Part shown: in pieces, positions 1 to 9,156 of the stretch
How positions within the stretch are numbered: position 1 is the stretch's first letter
Layout: every line of letters starts with the position of its first letter
Source: Planctomycetota bacterium
GTDB lineage: Bacteria > Planctomycetota > Planctomycetia > Pirellulales > Pirellulaceae
Direction of reading: 5' to 3'
NCBI GenBank assembly: GCA_014381825.1
Contig: JACNKX010000133.1
Location: 31,626 to 95,625 of the forward strand
DNA: 64,000 bases
The notes under the pieces: generated by a model
Told to the model about the DNA's origin: nothing
What the model saw: only the letters and a program-made list of their open reading frames with translations
Database searches by the model: none
Program-made: the position numbers and the translations under genes

Positions 1-41
1 CGGGTTACACTTCCCGAGCGTGCTACGGGCTACCTAAAACA

Positions 42-1685
42 CTAGCAAGAATCCTCGTTCGGTTTAGCGTTGCGAGTTTGCCAAGTCAAGCCGTCGCGAC
101 ATCGGTCGCCCCGCCCTTCCACGAAACTGGCCAACCACGAGACGGCGAATGTAACGGTTAGAGAACACGGCATGATCCAGGTAAAGCTAAGTGTACGCTC
201 GGAGAGGCTTGCCCCAAACATATTCAGTAAGGGCGCGAGTTGCTCGAAGTAGCCCAGGCCGATGCTGGTCGTGAGACCAGCGGCAACGCCAGCGATCGCG
301 GCTCTTTCGCCGACGCGAGGCAAGAACATGCCGACGAGGAAAAGCCCGCCGAGCGGTGCAGTGATGGCATTGAAGGTCCTGGGCATCGCATCGACCACGC
401 CCCACTTATCGGGCAGAAAGCTGAGGCAATAAGCTGCGATCGTGATTAGCAGGCCGGCAATTAGCGTGATTAACTTGGCCCTTCCGACATGTGACTTCTC
501 CCGGGATGCTGCTCCTTGTTCCGTTGTGATCACGGTCGCGATGGAGTTGATTCCCGAATCGATGCTAGACATCGCGGCCGCGAGTAGAGCTGCGAGGATG
601 GCTCCGCCACATCCGGCCGGCAATCGGCTGACGGCGAACGTTGGAAAGATCAATCGCTGCTCATTCGTCGAGCTCAAGTCGCGGTCGATCGGTATGTCCT
701 GGCCGAGATAGAAATAGAGAACGGCGAGCCCGACCACGACGAGCATCAGATTGATGCCAACTCCGAACAGCGAACCCGTCACGAAGCTGCGTCGCGCGGA
801 TTTCATGTCGCTGGTGCTGAAATAACGTTGAACGGTCATCTGATTTCCAACATGTGTACAAACATGCCAGATGCACATATTGAAAGCGACGGTCACGACG
901 GTTGCACGAACGAATGGGTCGAAGCTGAACAGCGGCAACGAATGAGTCGCGTTGGCCGTCGTCAGGTGGTTGCTGGCAGCTTGGTACCAATCGGGCAACC
1001 ACGTGCCCGTTGTCATCGCGATGTACCCAATCGCAAACAGCCCGCCACCGATCAGCAGCACGACCTGAACCACGTCGGTCCAGATGACCGCTCGCAATCC
1101 GCCAAGCATTGTGTAGCTGGTCGCGACGATTCCGACCGTCACGATCACGAGGAACAGTTGGGCGGACGCGACTGGATCTGAAATGCCAACGCTCTTGAAA
1201 ACGGATACGACAGCGGCAGGAACCGCTAAATCACTGACGCGCGCCAAGGCTTCGGCGGAAAGCAGGACGACGAATCCCATCCAGAGTACGACCATTGTGA
1301 TGAACAGCCCGACGCCGACCTTACGTGCCGTGCGACCGAATCGATGTCCCAAGTACTCATACGCTGACGTATACCGGAACCGCATCATGAATGGAATACA
1401 AAACACCCACACGATGATCATCTCGAACGGAATCGCCAGCATCTTCCCAAAGATATGCGTGACACCCGACTTCCAAACTTCACCCGGCTCGGAGAGATAA
1501 GTCAGGCTCGACAACAGCGAAGCGATCACGCTCAATCCAACAGCGAACCAAGGCATCTTTCGTCCGGCAAGAAAGTATTCGTCGTCGCTACTTTGGCGTC
1601 GCGAAAGGTGAATGCCAAACGCGATCATTCCGGCCAAATAGGCAAAAATGACCGCGTGGTCTTGCCAGGCGAGGGCGAGCAGCAT
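42..1685 (-). CDS. Sodium:solute symporter family protein (SSS/SLC5)
   Basis: A polytopic inner-membrane transporter of 547 residues expected to import an organic solute with Na+. The translation shows about 13 hydrophobic segments and the typical early SSS pattern: a first helix, then a basic loop, 'DEYFLAGRKMPWF' around residues 36-48, and the 'SSLTYLSEPGEV' stretch. The motif 'AAAMSSIDSGINSIATV' near residues 365-381 matches the conserved unwound helix of the family. I start at the ATG at 1685, eight bases after an AAGGA; a TTG one codon upstream is also possible. It lies 24 bases downstream of the PQQ-propeller gene on the same strand, so they are probably cotranscribed. The substrate cannot be read from the sequence; sialic acid or sugar transport is common in planctomycete relatives. 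Confidence 0.88.
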   Translation of the reverse strand: MLLALAWQDHAVIFAYLAGMIAFGIHLSRRQSSDDEYFLAGRKMPWFAVGLSVIASLLSSLTYLSEPGEVWKSGVTHIFGKMLAIPFEMIIVWVFCIPFMMRFRYTSAYEYLGHRFGRTARKVGVGLFITMVVLWMGFVVLLSAEALARVSDLAVPAAVVSVFKSVGISDPVASAQLFLVIVTVGIVATSYTMLGGLRAVIWTDVVQVVLLIGGGLFAIGYIAMTTGTWLPDWYQAASNHLTTANATHSLPLFSFDPFVRATVVTVAFNMCIWHVCTHVGNQMTVQRYFSTSDMKSARRSFVTGSLFGVGINLMLVVVGLAVLYFYLGQDIPIDRDLSSTNEQRLIFPTFAVSRLPAGCGGAILAALLAAAMSSIDSGINSIATVITTEQGAASREKSHVGRAKLITLIAGLLITIAAYCLSFLPDKWGVVDAMPRTFNAITAPLGGLFLVGMFLPRVGERAAIAGVAAGLTTSIGLGYFEQLAPLLNMFGASLSERTLSFTWIMPCSLTVTFAVSWLASFVEGRGDRCRDGLTWQTRNAKPNEDSC

Positions 1686-1709
1686 CAATGGTTCCTTCGG
1701 TTGATAGCT

Positions 1710-3206
1710 CTACTTGCGAACGTCGTAGCAGAGCATCTCGTGCTGATCGCGAAGGTACAGGTGCCCATCCGCAACGACCGGATGCGCCCAGCTGTTACCA
1801 TTCTTAATGCCGATTTCGAACGAACCTTTCAGGTGATAGCCAGCAGGTGTCGCTTCGATCAGCGCCATGACGCCGTTTTGATAGCGGAAGTACAAGTGTC
1901 CGTCCGCACAGACAACCGCCGCCGATCCCGATCCCGGCCCACGACCGGGACGCCACATGTCGCGACCGCTCTCCAAATCGAAGCAGACGGGAAACCCTTT
2001 GTTGTGTCCATGTCCCATGTAAACGTGGTCTCCGATCAGGATCATTCCGCCATGATGATTCTGTAGTTCATTCGAGCGTTTGTACCAGACTTCCCGTACG
2101 TTGACTTGTCCGCGCGAGCCGACGAGTTTCAGCAGCGCGGATCCTCCATCCGGGTAGCCACTGGAACAAAATACATAGTCGCCCGTCACAATTGGTGTTG
2201 GTACATTTGCAGTTCCGTTCGCGACGCGATTGTAACCCCACAGAGGCTTACCGTTGCGAGCATCTACACTAATAACGCCGCGTCCGACCAACTGGACATA
2301 TTGCTTCACGCCGGCCCCGTTGCTAACCACGATCGACGAGTATCCCGCTCCGTCTCTTCCAGCCGATCCGACGTTGTCCGGCATGGCGGCGCGCCAGATG
2401 ACATCGCCGGTACGTTTGTCGAGCGCCGCGATCATCGCGTCTTGTGAACCTGGAGTGACGATTAAGCGATCACCATCCACGAACGGCGATTCGCTGTAGC
2501 CCCAACCGGACATCATCTTGCCGCCAAAATCACGAGGAAAATTCTTGCGCCATACTTCGCGCCCGGTCGCGGCTTCTGCGCACAGCAAATCACCTGAATG
2601 CGACAACGCAAAGACAAGATCATTATCAACGGTTGGCGTGCAGTTCGGTGCATCGCCGCTCCCGACCGCCGTGCCCCACAACATCTTGCCGTCTTCAACG
2701 TTTACGGCGACGAGACGTGTTTCTCCGCCGAACTTGCCCATCGTAAAGACGCGACCAGCCGAGATCGTGACGCTCGAGTATCCGCCTCCCAAACCACTCG
2801 CCTTCCAAACCGTAGGCGGGCCGCTGGCGGGCCATGAATCGAGTAAACCCGTCTCGCCGCTGATGCCATCGCGGTTCGGCCCGCGCCACTGAGGCCAGTT
2901 GCCGTCGCTCTGAGCAACTTCGGCTTGCAATTCGTTCGCAACTAGAGAAGCTCTTGCAGTTCGTCGAGCGAAGGCTTGGTCTGCGTTGCTCAATCGCTCG
3001 AGTGGCAGTTTGATCGTTTCCCCATTTTCTCGGCGTAAGGTAATTTGTTCACCTTCCAAGGCAACAAACGCAGCTCGCGTTTTGTGCTTGCCTGTGGAGT
3101 CCGTCCAAGTCCTGATGGTCTCTTCGGCTGTGGCGACCGTTGCTAGACAAATCACGATCGTCCAGACCATCGTCGCTGGTTTCTTGCATGTTGTAGGTCG
3201 GCTCAT
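1710..3206 (-). CDS. Secreted PQQ-like beta-propeller protein with SHD1 domain
   Basis: An exported protein of 498 residues. The chosen start (ATG at 3206) is followed by a signal peptide (hydrophobic core about 13-25, likely cut after TVATA). Residues 31-82 resemble an SHD1 (SLA1 homology) domain: 'RTWTDSTGKHKTRA', then 'ITLRRENGETIKLPLERLS'. The rest, from 'WPQWRGPNRDGIS', is a WD-like/PQQ propeller with recurring 'ALDKRTGDVIWR' and 'CFDLESGRDMW' blades. The longer open frame to 3371 would bury the signal peptide 55 residues in, so I reject it. This domain combination is common in planctomycetes. PQQ binding is not shown, and the blades may simply be a scaffold. It heads a two-gene operon with the symporter. 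Confidence 0.87.
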   Translation of the reverse strand: MSRPTTCKKPATMVWTIVICLATVATAEETIRTWTDSTGKHKTRAAFVALEGEQITLRRENGETIKLPLERLSNADQAFARRTARASLVANELQAEVAQSDGNWPQWRGPNRDGISGETGLLDSWPASGPPTVWKASGLGGGYSSVTISAGRVFTMGKFGGETRLVAVNVEDGKMLWGTAVGSGDAPNCTPTVDNDLVFALSHSGDLLCAEAATGREVWRKNFPRDFGGKMMSGWGYSESPFVDGDRLIVTPGSQDAMIAALDKRTGDVIWRAAMPDNVGSAGRDGAGYSSIVVSNGAGVKQYVQLVGRGVISVDARNGKPLWGYNRVANGTANVPTPIVTGDYVFCSSGYPDGGSALLKLVGSRGQVNVREVWYKRSNELQNHHGGMILIGDHVYMGHGHNKGFPVCFDLESGRDMWRPGRGPGSGSAAVVCADGHLYFRYQNGVMALIEATPAGYHLKGSFEIGIKNGNSWAHPVVADGHLYLRDQHEMLCYDVRK

Positions 3207-3357
3207 GTTCTGTTCCTTGATTCTCTGGGCTGGCCGATGAGTCGTTGTTGGTTTGGTAGCGTCGCCGGGTTGTAGAGTCGCTACGACGGTCGTGATTATA
3301 CTCAATTTCTCTCGCGGAGAGCAGAATCCAACAAACACAACAACTAAAGGGATTTGC

Positions 3358-3783
3358 ATGTCTTCAGACAACCCGTACCAACCGCCGCAGGTTGATGCCG
3401 GCGTGGCCGTTCCAAACCAATCGGAACCTAAGACGCAAACACTTGTCTTGGTGCTGTTTTCATTTCAAGGACGGATTCCGAGGCGCGTGTATTGGGCCAC
3501 CACACTCGCGCTGCTTTTCGTTTTCTACGCCATCGTCTTTGCGGTGGTTTCGCTATTCGGCCCAGATTCGAATGTTCCAACGATCGTATTCCTTATGCTT
3601 TACATCCCGCTGATATGGGTTTCTCTGGCGATTCAGGTCAAACGCTGGCATGACCGAGACAAATCAGGGTGGTGGATTCTCGTTGGCGTCATCCCAATTA
3701 TCGGACCATTATGGGCCTTCGCCGAAACAGGCTGTCTGCGTGGCACGGTCGGGCCTAATTCGTATGGTGCTGATCCGACCTGA
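3358..3783 (+). CDS. DUF805 family membrane protein
   Basis: A 141-residue inner-membrane protein of unknown function. It carries the DUF805 hallmarks: 'FQGRIPRRVYW' near residue 36, hydrophobic segments after it, 'VKRWHDRDKSGWW' near residues 96-108, and a C-terminal 'GTVGPNSYGADPT'. The ATG at 3358 is preceded by AAAGGGA at good spacing; the open frame upstream of it lacks family similarity. The N-terminal 'NPYQPPQ' is typical of planctomycete membrane proteins. It is divergent from the PQQ gene and convergent with the formylglycine-generating enzyme gene, with stop codons two bases apart. Confidence 0.85.
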   Translation: MSSDNPYQPPQVDAGVAVPNQSEPKTQTLVLVLFSFQGRIPRRVYWATTLALLFVFYAIVFAVVSLFGPDSNVPTIVFLMLYIPLIWVSLAIQVKRWHDRDKSGWWILVGVIPIIGPLWAFAETGCLRGTVGPNSYGADPT

Positions 3784-3785
3784 GA

Positions 3786-4754
3786 TCACACGTCTCTCGC
3801 GCAGCGAAATCCAACATTCCCACCTGACGTATCCGGTGTGTTACCGATGCGAGCTGAGACGCGGTAGCGGTTACAGTAGGAATCGTGGCAGAGGTAGGAT
3901 CCGCCGCGTTGCACTCGGCGATCGCCTGAGGGTGGGCCGGTTGGATTGTCGGTTAGATCGGGCCAGACTTGATGGTAGTCGGGGCTGAACCAGTCCTGGC
4001 ACCATTCCCAAACGTTGCCGACACAGTTGTACAAGCCAAACGTATTTGGTTCGTAGGTGTCGACCGGGGCCGTGCCTTGATAACCATCGTTGCCGGTGTC
4101 TTCGTGAGGAAAGCGACCTTGGAAAATGTTGCAGCGGTGTTTCCCAGTGGGCTTCAACTGGTTGCCCCAGGGGTAGCTCTGCTGTTGGAGTCCGCCACGA
4201 GCCGCGTATTCCCATTCGACTTCGGACGGAAGCCTCTTCCCTACCCATTGGCAATAGGCCGCTGCGTCGTTCCATGAGACATGGACGACGGGATGCATCA
4301 GACATTGTTTAAACGTCGAGCCGGGACCGCGCGGGGATCGCCAGTTGGCGTGCGGCACGGCCAGCCACCATTCGAGGCCGACAACTGCTTTTGTTCTTTT
4401 GAGTTGAACGCGTTGCTTCTTCGAGAGGTGCAGATGAAAGACGTAAGACCAACCGAATCGCTCGGCTTCGGTCTTGTAACCCGTTGCTTCGACAAATTGG
4501 AAAAACCGCTCATTGGAGATGGCGCACGCGTCGAGCATGAATGGCGGCACGGTTACTGCTCGAACGGGGCCCTCTCCGTCGGCCTGCCAAGCCTTGGGTC
4601 CTTCGCATCCCATCAGGAACGTGCCGCCATCGAGCCGGACCATGCCTTCATCAGATACTGAGTCATTCGAGACGATCTCAATGGGAGACTCAACATCACT
4701 TTCGCGGTGGCCAGCACTAGGCGTACAGCACGGCTTTTTCGTTGGTTCGTCCAT
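3786..4754 (-). CDS. Formylglycine-generating enzyme (sulfatase-activating, SUMF1 type)
   Basis: This 322-residue protein should oxidise the active-site cysteine of sulfatases to formylglycine. The core from about residue 37 follows the bona fide FGE family, including 'MVRLDGGTFLMG', 'PVVHVSWNDAAAYCQW', 'KRLPSEVEWEYAARGG' and 'NVWEWCQDWFS'. Decisive is 'GGSYLCHDSYCNRYRV' with Cys289 and Cys294, matching the catalytic copper-binding pair (Cys336/Cys341 in human FGE), followed by 'NTP' and 'GFRC'. Most bacterial FGE-like paralogues lack this pair. There is no signal peptide, so it should act in the cytoplasm before sulfatase export. No sulfatase gene lies in the window. The N-terminus 'CCTPSAGHR' (residues 9-17) oddly resembles the sulfatase recognition motif. 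Confidence 0.92.
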   Translation of the reverse strand: MDEPTKKPCCTPSAGHRESDVESPIEIVSNDSVSDEGMVRLDGGTFLMGCEGPKAWQADGEGPVRAVTVPPFMLDACAISNERFFQFVEATGYKTEAERFGWSYVFHLHLSKKQRVQLKRTKAVVGLEWWLAVPHANWRSPRGPGSTFKQCLMHPVVHVSWNDAAAYCQWVGKRLPSEVEWEYAARGGLQQQSYPWGNQLKPTGKHRCNIFQGRFPHEDTGNDGYQGTAPVDTYEPNTFGLYNCVGNVWEWCQDWFSPDYHQVWPDLTDNPTGPPSGDRRVQRGGSYLCHDSYCNRYRVSARIGNTPDTSGGNVGFRCARDV

Positions 4755-4956
4755 CGATCATCGAGTAAGAGGCAATGCAAAGACGTCGCGACGCTGCATT
4801 GTACTCGACGCAAGGCATGATTGGCGTCGGCGGCTTCCCGCGAAAAGCAAACGGGCCAGGAATCTCTTTCGCCGAAGAGACGCCTGACCCGAAATGCAAT
4901 ATTGATTTTAAAATCGACCGTAGGTGGATCACGGAGAGCTTACACTGCCGCCGGCG

Positions 4957-6345
4957 TTAGTCCCACCACCATTGGTCTGCCTTGAGATGATCGAGTTTAA
5001 TGTCGTCGCGTTGCTTCTTGACCATACCCTGCTCGTCTTGAAGCAAGTTGGACGAGTTCAGCGCGAGACGCGGTTGGATATTGACGCCACCACCGATCGG
5101 TGTCATCAGACGATTGCCTCGCCATACCGCTGACACAGCTGTTTCGACTCGTTGCGGAGCTTTCCCTGTTTGCACCGAGAATGCGTCCTCGTTGCCAAAC
5201 AGTTCCATCGACCAACCAACTTGGCTGTAAAAGTCTTGCCGCTGAATATAGGCGGCGGCGACTGACATATCGATCAAGTTTCGAAGCTGTGCATAAACCG
5301 GCACGGCTTTGGCGAGTTCGGGATACTTGTCGGTGAAGCCTTGAACGAAACGCTTGCCGGCCGTGTCAACCAGACCAGCGTTCACTCGTGTTCCGTCAGC
5401 AGCCACCATTTCGTCGGCTCCGACCAGCTTTACCGAGTTGCCAACTAACTGCATCGCTAGCTCGTCTTCACTTACTCGGACGCATTCGTAATCAGGCACA
5501 AAATACCAACGCTGCATCGCATTACGAGCAACCGAAGTCGGGCTGGCAAGATCGACGTAACTCTTCATACGAACGCCGGTGCGCTCGAGGCCAATCCCGA
5601 TCAGCTTCATTCGGTAATCGGCTTCGACGAGGATCTTCGCAAAGTGTGTGTCCGCGGGAACACCACCGATCGTGACATTCTGAAGTCCAAGGCTCTTTCG
5701 CAAACCGTCGACGATGAATCTGGTTTTGTTCGGAGTTGCTCGCGAGCCGAGACGGACGAGGAACTGTTGCATGTTCGCCAGCCCTTCTTTCGTTGGATCG
5801 ATCGAACAACGAATGACTGGCGTTTCTTTGCCGGCTGGCGGAAATGCACGCAACGCGACGATCAGGTCTTGCAACTCTATCACCGGTGCTCCAGTGCCAA
5901 TGCCGCGAACGCGCCCTGAGAGGTCGGACGCCCAAGCTTCTGCTGGCCCGGCAACAACGATGTCACCTGTTTCGGGGTAGACGAAGACGTATTGAATTCG
6001 CTGCAGTCCGGCTAAGTACCGCATGGCTTCGGTCGGCGTCTCGCCAGCGGCAATTCGCGCTGCGACAGCTGTTTCGAGGCGATTCAACGAAACCTTTCGC
6101 AGGTTGCTCGACCGGGCAAGATCGGCAGAGATCGAACGCAACGACGCTTCAATGCTGCTGCGAGTCAAAGCTCCGCTTCTATCGACAAACATGTGCATGC
6201 GAAGCACACCGTCCGCGTCAACTTCGACACCCGCCACGTTGCTCGTCGTTGTCGTTGTCGTTGTGTTCTGCGCCTGAAGCAGCGTCGCCGTCAGACTCAC
6301 AAACAACAACGACAACCCAGTGACGCTGATTCGTCGCAGAATCAT
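4957..6345 (-). CDS. DUF1598 domain secreted protein
   Basis: A 462-residue exported protein that I recognise as the planctomycete DUF1598 family; its function is unknown. The ATG at 6345 is followed by a signal peptide (hydrophobic 10-24, likely cut near LLQAQ) and a run of seven threonines (28-34). The body contains 'GVLRMHMFVDRSGALT', 'FVYPETGDIVVAGPAE', 'CSIDPTKEGLANMQQFL' and 'GIGLERTGVRMKSYVDL', which read as conserved alpha/beta segments. A GAGAGG lies ten bases before the start; the open frame upstream adds 13 residues without hydrophobic character. The thread of threonine codons makes a short GTT/GTC repeat in the DNA (about 6243-6264), which may be slippage-prone. Confidence 0.8.
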   Translation of the reverse strand: MILRRISVTGLSLLFVSLTATLLQAQNTTTTTTTSNVAGVEVDADGVLRMHMFVDRSGALTRSSIEASLRSISADLARSSNLRKVSLNRLETAVAARIAAGETPTEAMRYLAGLQRIQYVFVYPETGDIVVAGPAEAWASDLSGRVRGIGTGAPVIELQDLIVALRAFPPAGKETPVIRCSIDPTKEGLANMQQFLVRLGSRATPNKTRFIVDGLRKSLGLQNVTIGGVPADTHFAKILVEADYRMKLIGIGLERTGVRMKSYVDLASPTSVARNAMQRWYFVPDYECVRVSEDELAMQLVGNSVKLVGADEMVAADGTRVNAGLVDTAGKRFVQGFTDKYPELAKAVPVYAQLRNLIDMSVAAAYIQRQDFYSQVGWSMELFGNEDAFSVQTGKAPQRVETAVSAVWRGNRLMTPIGGGVNIQPRLALNSSNLLQDEQGMVKKQRDDIKLDHLKADQWWWD

Positions 6346-6701
6346 CAGGAACCTCTCCTCTTGCAGTGACCGGTACGCTCCCAACCTCAGAAACTCTCCG
6401 AGAATCTCGAATCGCCTGAGGTGGGAACGCTTGATTTAGTGCATTTACCCAGAAATGGATGCAATTCCACGCCACATCTACGCGATGCGGGGCGGCGTTC
6501 TGTTCGCTAAGGACACTAACTGATCTTAATTAGGCAACTTAGGGAAGGCAAGCAAAACCCTTGCTGTACCTCTCTGTTGTGCAACGCGAGGCATGAGCTG
6601 TCGGTGATGGCGACAGAACCGGCGCGAACGTCAATTGAGTTGCCAGATTCTAGATCACGTGATCCTAACTGCTAGTGATCAAATACTTTACGCGTTTCAA
6701 G
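6346..6701. other. Non-coding stretch upstream of the DUF1598 gene
   Basis: No convincing gene. It should hold the minus-strand promoter and leader of the DUF1598 gene. CCCAACCTCAG (about 6380-6390) and CTGAGGTGGG (about 6416-6425) form an inverted repeat in that leader. A perfect 12-bp palindrome GATCACGTGATC sits at 6653-6664, just beyond the 3' end of the SMP-30 gene. I see no clear terminator. Confidence 0.5.
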
Positions 6702-7589
6702 CTACTGTCCGCGAACTTTCATCTCAAGAGAATAAAAGCCGGTCCTCGCAGTAATGAAGAGCGTTCTTCGCTCTTTGCCTCCGAATACGACATTCGCAGG
6801 ACGTTCAGGGACGGCAATCGAGGCTATTTTCTTCCCTTTTGGCGAGTAGATCTCCACCCCGTCGCGCGTGAGGTACAAATTTCCGCGGTCGTCGAGCGTC
6901 ATGCCGTCCGAACCCTCGGGAGCTGCGAGATGACGGCCGCGAACTGTGCCATCGGGCTGGATCGAGTAAACGTATGTCTTGTTTGCGCCGGGATCGGCGA
7001 CATAGAGATGCTTTCCGTCTGTCGTCCCAAGTACACCGTTAGGTTTCTCAAGGTCGTCGATCACACGTCGAATTTGCTTACCGTCCGGCGAAATGTAATA
7101 GACGTGAAAGCCGTCTTGCTCGAGGCCCTCTTGGCTGCCGTATCGCGGATCCGTGAAGTAGATGCCTCCTTTCGGGTCCGGCCACAGGTCGTTGGGGCTG
7201 TTGAGTTTCTTCCCGCTGTAGCTATCCGCGAGCACGGTCACCGCGCCATTCATGGCCACTCGCGTTACCTTCCGGCTGCCGCCTTCACACGCGAGCAGGT
7301 TGCCAGCTTTGTCAAAGAACAAACCGTTTGCATTGCCCGTGTCTTCGCGAAAAACTGTCAGCTTTCCCTCAGTCGACCACTTGTGCGTTCGACTGCTCCG
7401 GACATCCGAGAAGTAAACATCGCCATTCTTATCTACTGCGGGTCCTTCGGTGAACACGAAGCCGGCCGCGAGCTTTTGAACCGTGGCGCTCGGGGCGACG
7501 AGGTCCGCATCGTCTGCGCTGACGATACTGCTGCTTAGCACGGCGAGTGTCGCGATGAAGGGTACGGCAAGCAGGTGGTTAGATCGCAT
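6702..7589 (-). CDS. Exported SMP-30/gluconolactonase/LRE family protein
   Basis: A 295-residue exported six-bladed propeller of the SMP-30 family, whose members hydrolyse sugar lactones using a divalent metal. A signal peptide covers about residues 1-25 ('SSSIVSADD'). Family marks are 'FVFTEGPAVDKNGDVYFSD' (the Glu ligand is residue 48), 'LNSPNDLWPDPKGGIYFTD' with the Asn ligand, 'KPNGV' and 'GSDGMTLDDRGNLY' with the Asp ligand. All expected metal ligands appear to be present, so it is probably active; the substrate is unknown. I start at the ATG at 7589, because the upstream 18 residues are charged and precede the signal peptide. A second paralogue lies at 52994-53899. Confidence 0.88.
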   Translation of the reverse strand: MRSNHLLAVPFIATLAVLSSSIVSADDADLVAPSATVQKLAAGFVFTEGPAVDKNGDVYFSDVRSSRTHKWSTEGKLTVFREDTGNANGLFFDKAGNLLACEGGSRKVTRVAMNGAVTVLADSYSGKKLNSPNDLWPDPKGGIYFTDPRYGSQEGLEQDGFHVYYISPDGKQIRRVIDDLEKPNGVLGTTDGKHLYVADPGANKTYVYSIQPDGTVRGRHLAAPEGSDGMTLDDRGNLYLTRDGVEIYSPKGKKIASIAVPERPANVVFGGKERRTLFITARTGFYSLEMKVRGQ

Positions 7590-7896
7590 CTTGCGTTCCC
7601 GTTCGAGAAGTGGCTGGTTGGATTGGTCCATTAGTTTACCCAAGATACAAAAGAAATTCAGGCGTTACCGCGGCCTGTTTGAATCGAGGAAGATCGTCCA
7701 GAGAATTGCATTTGTGCTTGCAGTAACACGAGTTACGGCGATCACGATCAACAATTACATAACATTTACATAACCGAGACGGTCCCGAAACGGAGGTGCC
7801 TCCGATATCGACTACAATTCCGAGCCCGTGGAGAAGACTTTATTGACCGAGCAACGCGAAACCACGTATCCACTGTGACGATAAAGGAGCCAGATC
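7590..7896. other. Divergent promoter region with a tandem 10-bp repeat
   Basis: No gene seen. This divergent spacer serves the SMP-30 gene (minus) and the desaturase (plus). ATTACATAAC (7754-7763) and TTTACATAAC (7765-7774) form an 11-base-period direct repeat, about one helical turn, which is a plausible regulator site. A weak promoter-like pair, TTGACC (7843-7848) and TATCCA (7867-7872) with an 18-base spacer, precedes the desaturase. Confidence 0.4.
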
Positions 7897-8904
7897 ATGG
7901 CAATCGCACCAGATGAAACAGAACTCCGAGAGCTTGAAGCGAACTCAGCGACTGGCTTGTTGGATAAGTACGATACCGAGACTGCCGACGAATCACTGTG
8001 GCAGCAAGATTGCGCCACCGCAATGTCAGACGAGGCGCAGTTGTCGGAACAACAAAAGCGGCTGGCCGCTGGTCCCAACTATCCGGTTATGGGCTGGCTC
8101 ATATTTTTGCACGCTGGTGCATTGGCAGCGCCTTTTTTCTTCAGCTGGGAAGCGTTTGCTGTATGCATGTTTTTATATTGGCTGGCAGGCTCGATCGGCG
8201 TCTGCATGGGCTACCATCGGTTGCTGACTCACGGCTCGTTCAAAGTCCACAAGCCAATGCGTTGGTTATTGGCGTTCATTGGTGGGCTGTCGGGAGAAGG
8301 TTGTGCACTTGAATGGGTTGCTAATCATCGAAAGCACCACGCTCACAGCGATCACGATGGCGATCCACATTCGCCCCGCGACGGCGGCCTTTGGTCTCAC
8401 ATGTGGTGGTTGGGATGGAGCGTTAGCTGTAGTGGTGAATATGAAGCCCACATCAATCGCTGGGCTCCCGATTTGGCAAGGGACCGTGTGATGCGTTGGA
8501 TAGGATACATGTTTCTTCCGTCTCATATCGTCAGCGGACTCGTGTTGCTTGCCGTTGGCCAGTGGATCGGCGGTCCTTACATGGCGGCGTCGATGTTGGT
8601 TTGGGGATTATTCGTTCGCTTGGTGATCGTTTTGCATATCACTTGGTTCGTCAATTCATGGTCTCACATGTGGGGCTATCGGACGTACGAGACAACGGAC
8701 GACAGTCGGAACAACTGGCTGATCGGGCTTTTGGCTTTTGGTGAAGGCTGGCATAACAATCATCATGCGTATCCTCGCATGGCCGCGCAAGGACACAAAT
8801 GGTGGGAGCTTGATCTGACTTACACCGCCATTCGAGTGATGAAGTGGACAGGTTTGGCGTGGGATGTCGTCGACTATAAGAAGATCAGCGATCGCAACAA
8901 ATAG
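7897..8904 (+). CDS. Acyl desaturase (delta-9 fatty acid desaturase family)
   Basis: A membrane di-iron enzyme of 335 residues that should introduce a double bond into an acyl chain. The three histidine boxes are intact: HRLLTH (107-112), HRKHH (144-148) and HNNHH (286-290), with further conserved 'HSDHDGDPHSP' and 'GEGWHNNHH'. Hydrophobic segments at about 63-83, 88-105, 122-134 and 200-235 fit the four-helix topology. Roughly 60 soluble residues precede the first helix. The ATG at 7897 follows AAAGGAG. It is monocistronic, with a strong terminator 30 bases past the stop. A role in membrane fluidity is expected; the redox partner is not in the window. Confidence 0.92.
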   Translation: MAIAPDETELRELEANSATGLLDKYDTETADESLWQQDCATAMSDEAQLSEQQKRLAAGPNYPVMGWLIFLHAGALAAPFFFSWEAFAVCMFLYWLAGSIGVCMGYHRLLTHGSFKVHKPMRWLLAFIGGLSGEGCALEWVANHRKHHAHSDHDGDPHSPRDGGLWSHMWWLGWSVSCSGEYEAHINRWAPDLARDRVMRWIGYMFLPSHIVSGLVLLAVGQWIGGPYMAASMLVWGLFVRLVIVLHITWFVNSWSHMWGYRTYETTDDSRNNWLIGLLAFGEGWHNNHHAYPRMAAQGHKWWELDLTYTAIRVMKWTGLAWDVVDYKKISDRNK

Positions 8905-8931
8905 ACGCGTTCCAAATCTATGAAGTACACC

Positions 8932-8970
8932 AGAGCCCGCGAGTCGCAATGGCTTCCGGGCTCTTTTTTT
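8932..8970 (+). terminator. Rho-independent terminator of the desaturase gene
   Basis: AGAGCCCG (8932-8939) pairs perfectly with CGGGCTCT (8957-8964), followed directly by a run of T to 8970. It sits 28 bases after the desaturase stop. Confidence 0.85.
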
Positions 8971-9156
8971 GCATTCTTCCGAACCTGACAAGCAGAAAAA
9001 CTCTCTTGCTTTCGTAGACAGTTTTGAGAATGATACGGATACAGTTACTGGGTCGTGCTAACGCAGCGCGACTGAACAGAAGGCCCGCGAGATCGTTGCA
9101 CTCTTTGGCTACGCGACTTAAGCGGGGAGACAACCCAGTAGTAAGGAGGTGACCTA

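Noticed and set aside
1455..2066. Plus-strand open frame of 203 codons
   Set aside because: Spans the junction of the symporter and PQQ genes on the opposite strand; no coherent protein features.
6653..6664. Perfect 12-bp palindrome GATCACGTGATC as an operator
   Set aside because: Lies past the 3' end of one gene and about 300 bases from the next start; too short and misplaced to call.
6675..7538. Long plus-strand open frame of 287 codons
   Set aside because: It is antisense to the SMP-30 gene, whose metal-ligand motifs and signal peptide are clear; the plus-strand product is rich in Arg/Val without domain features.
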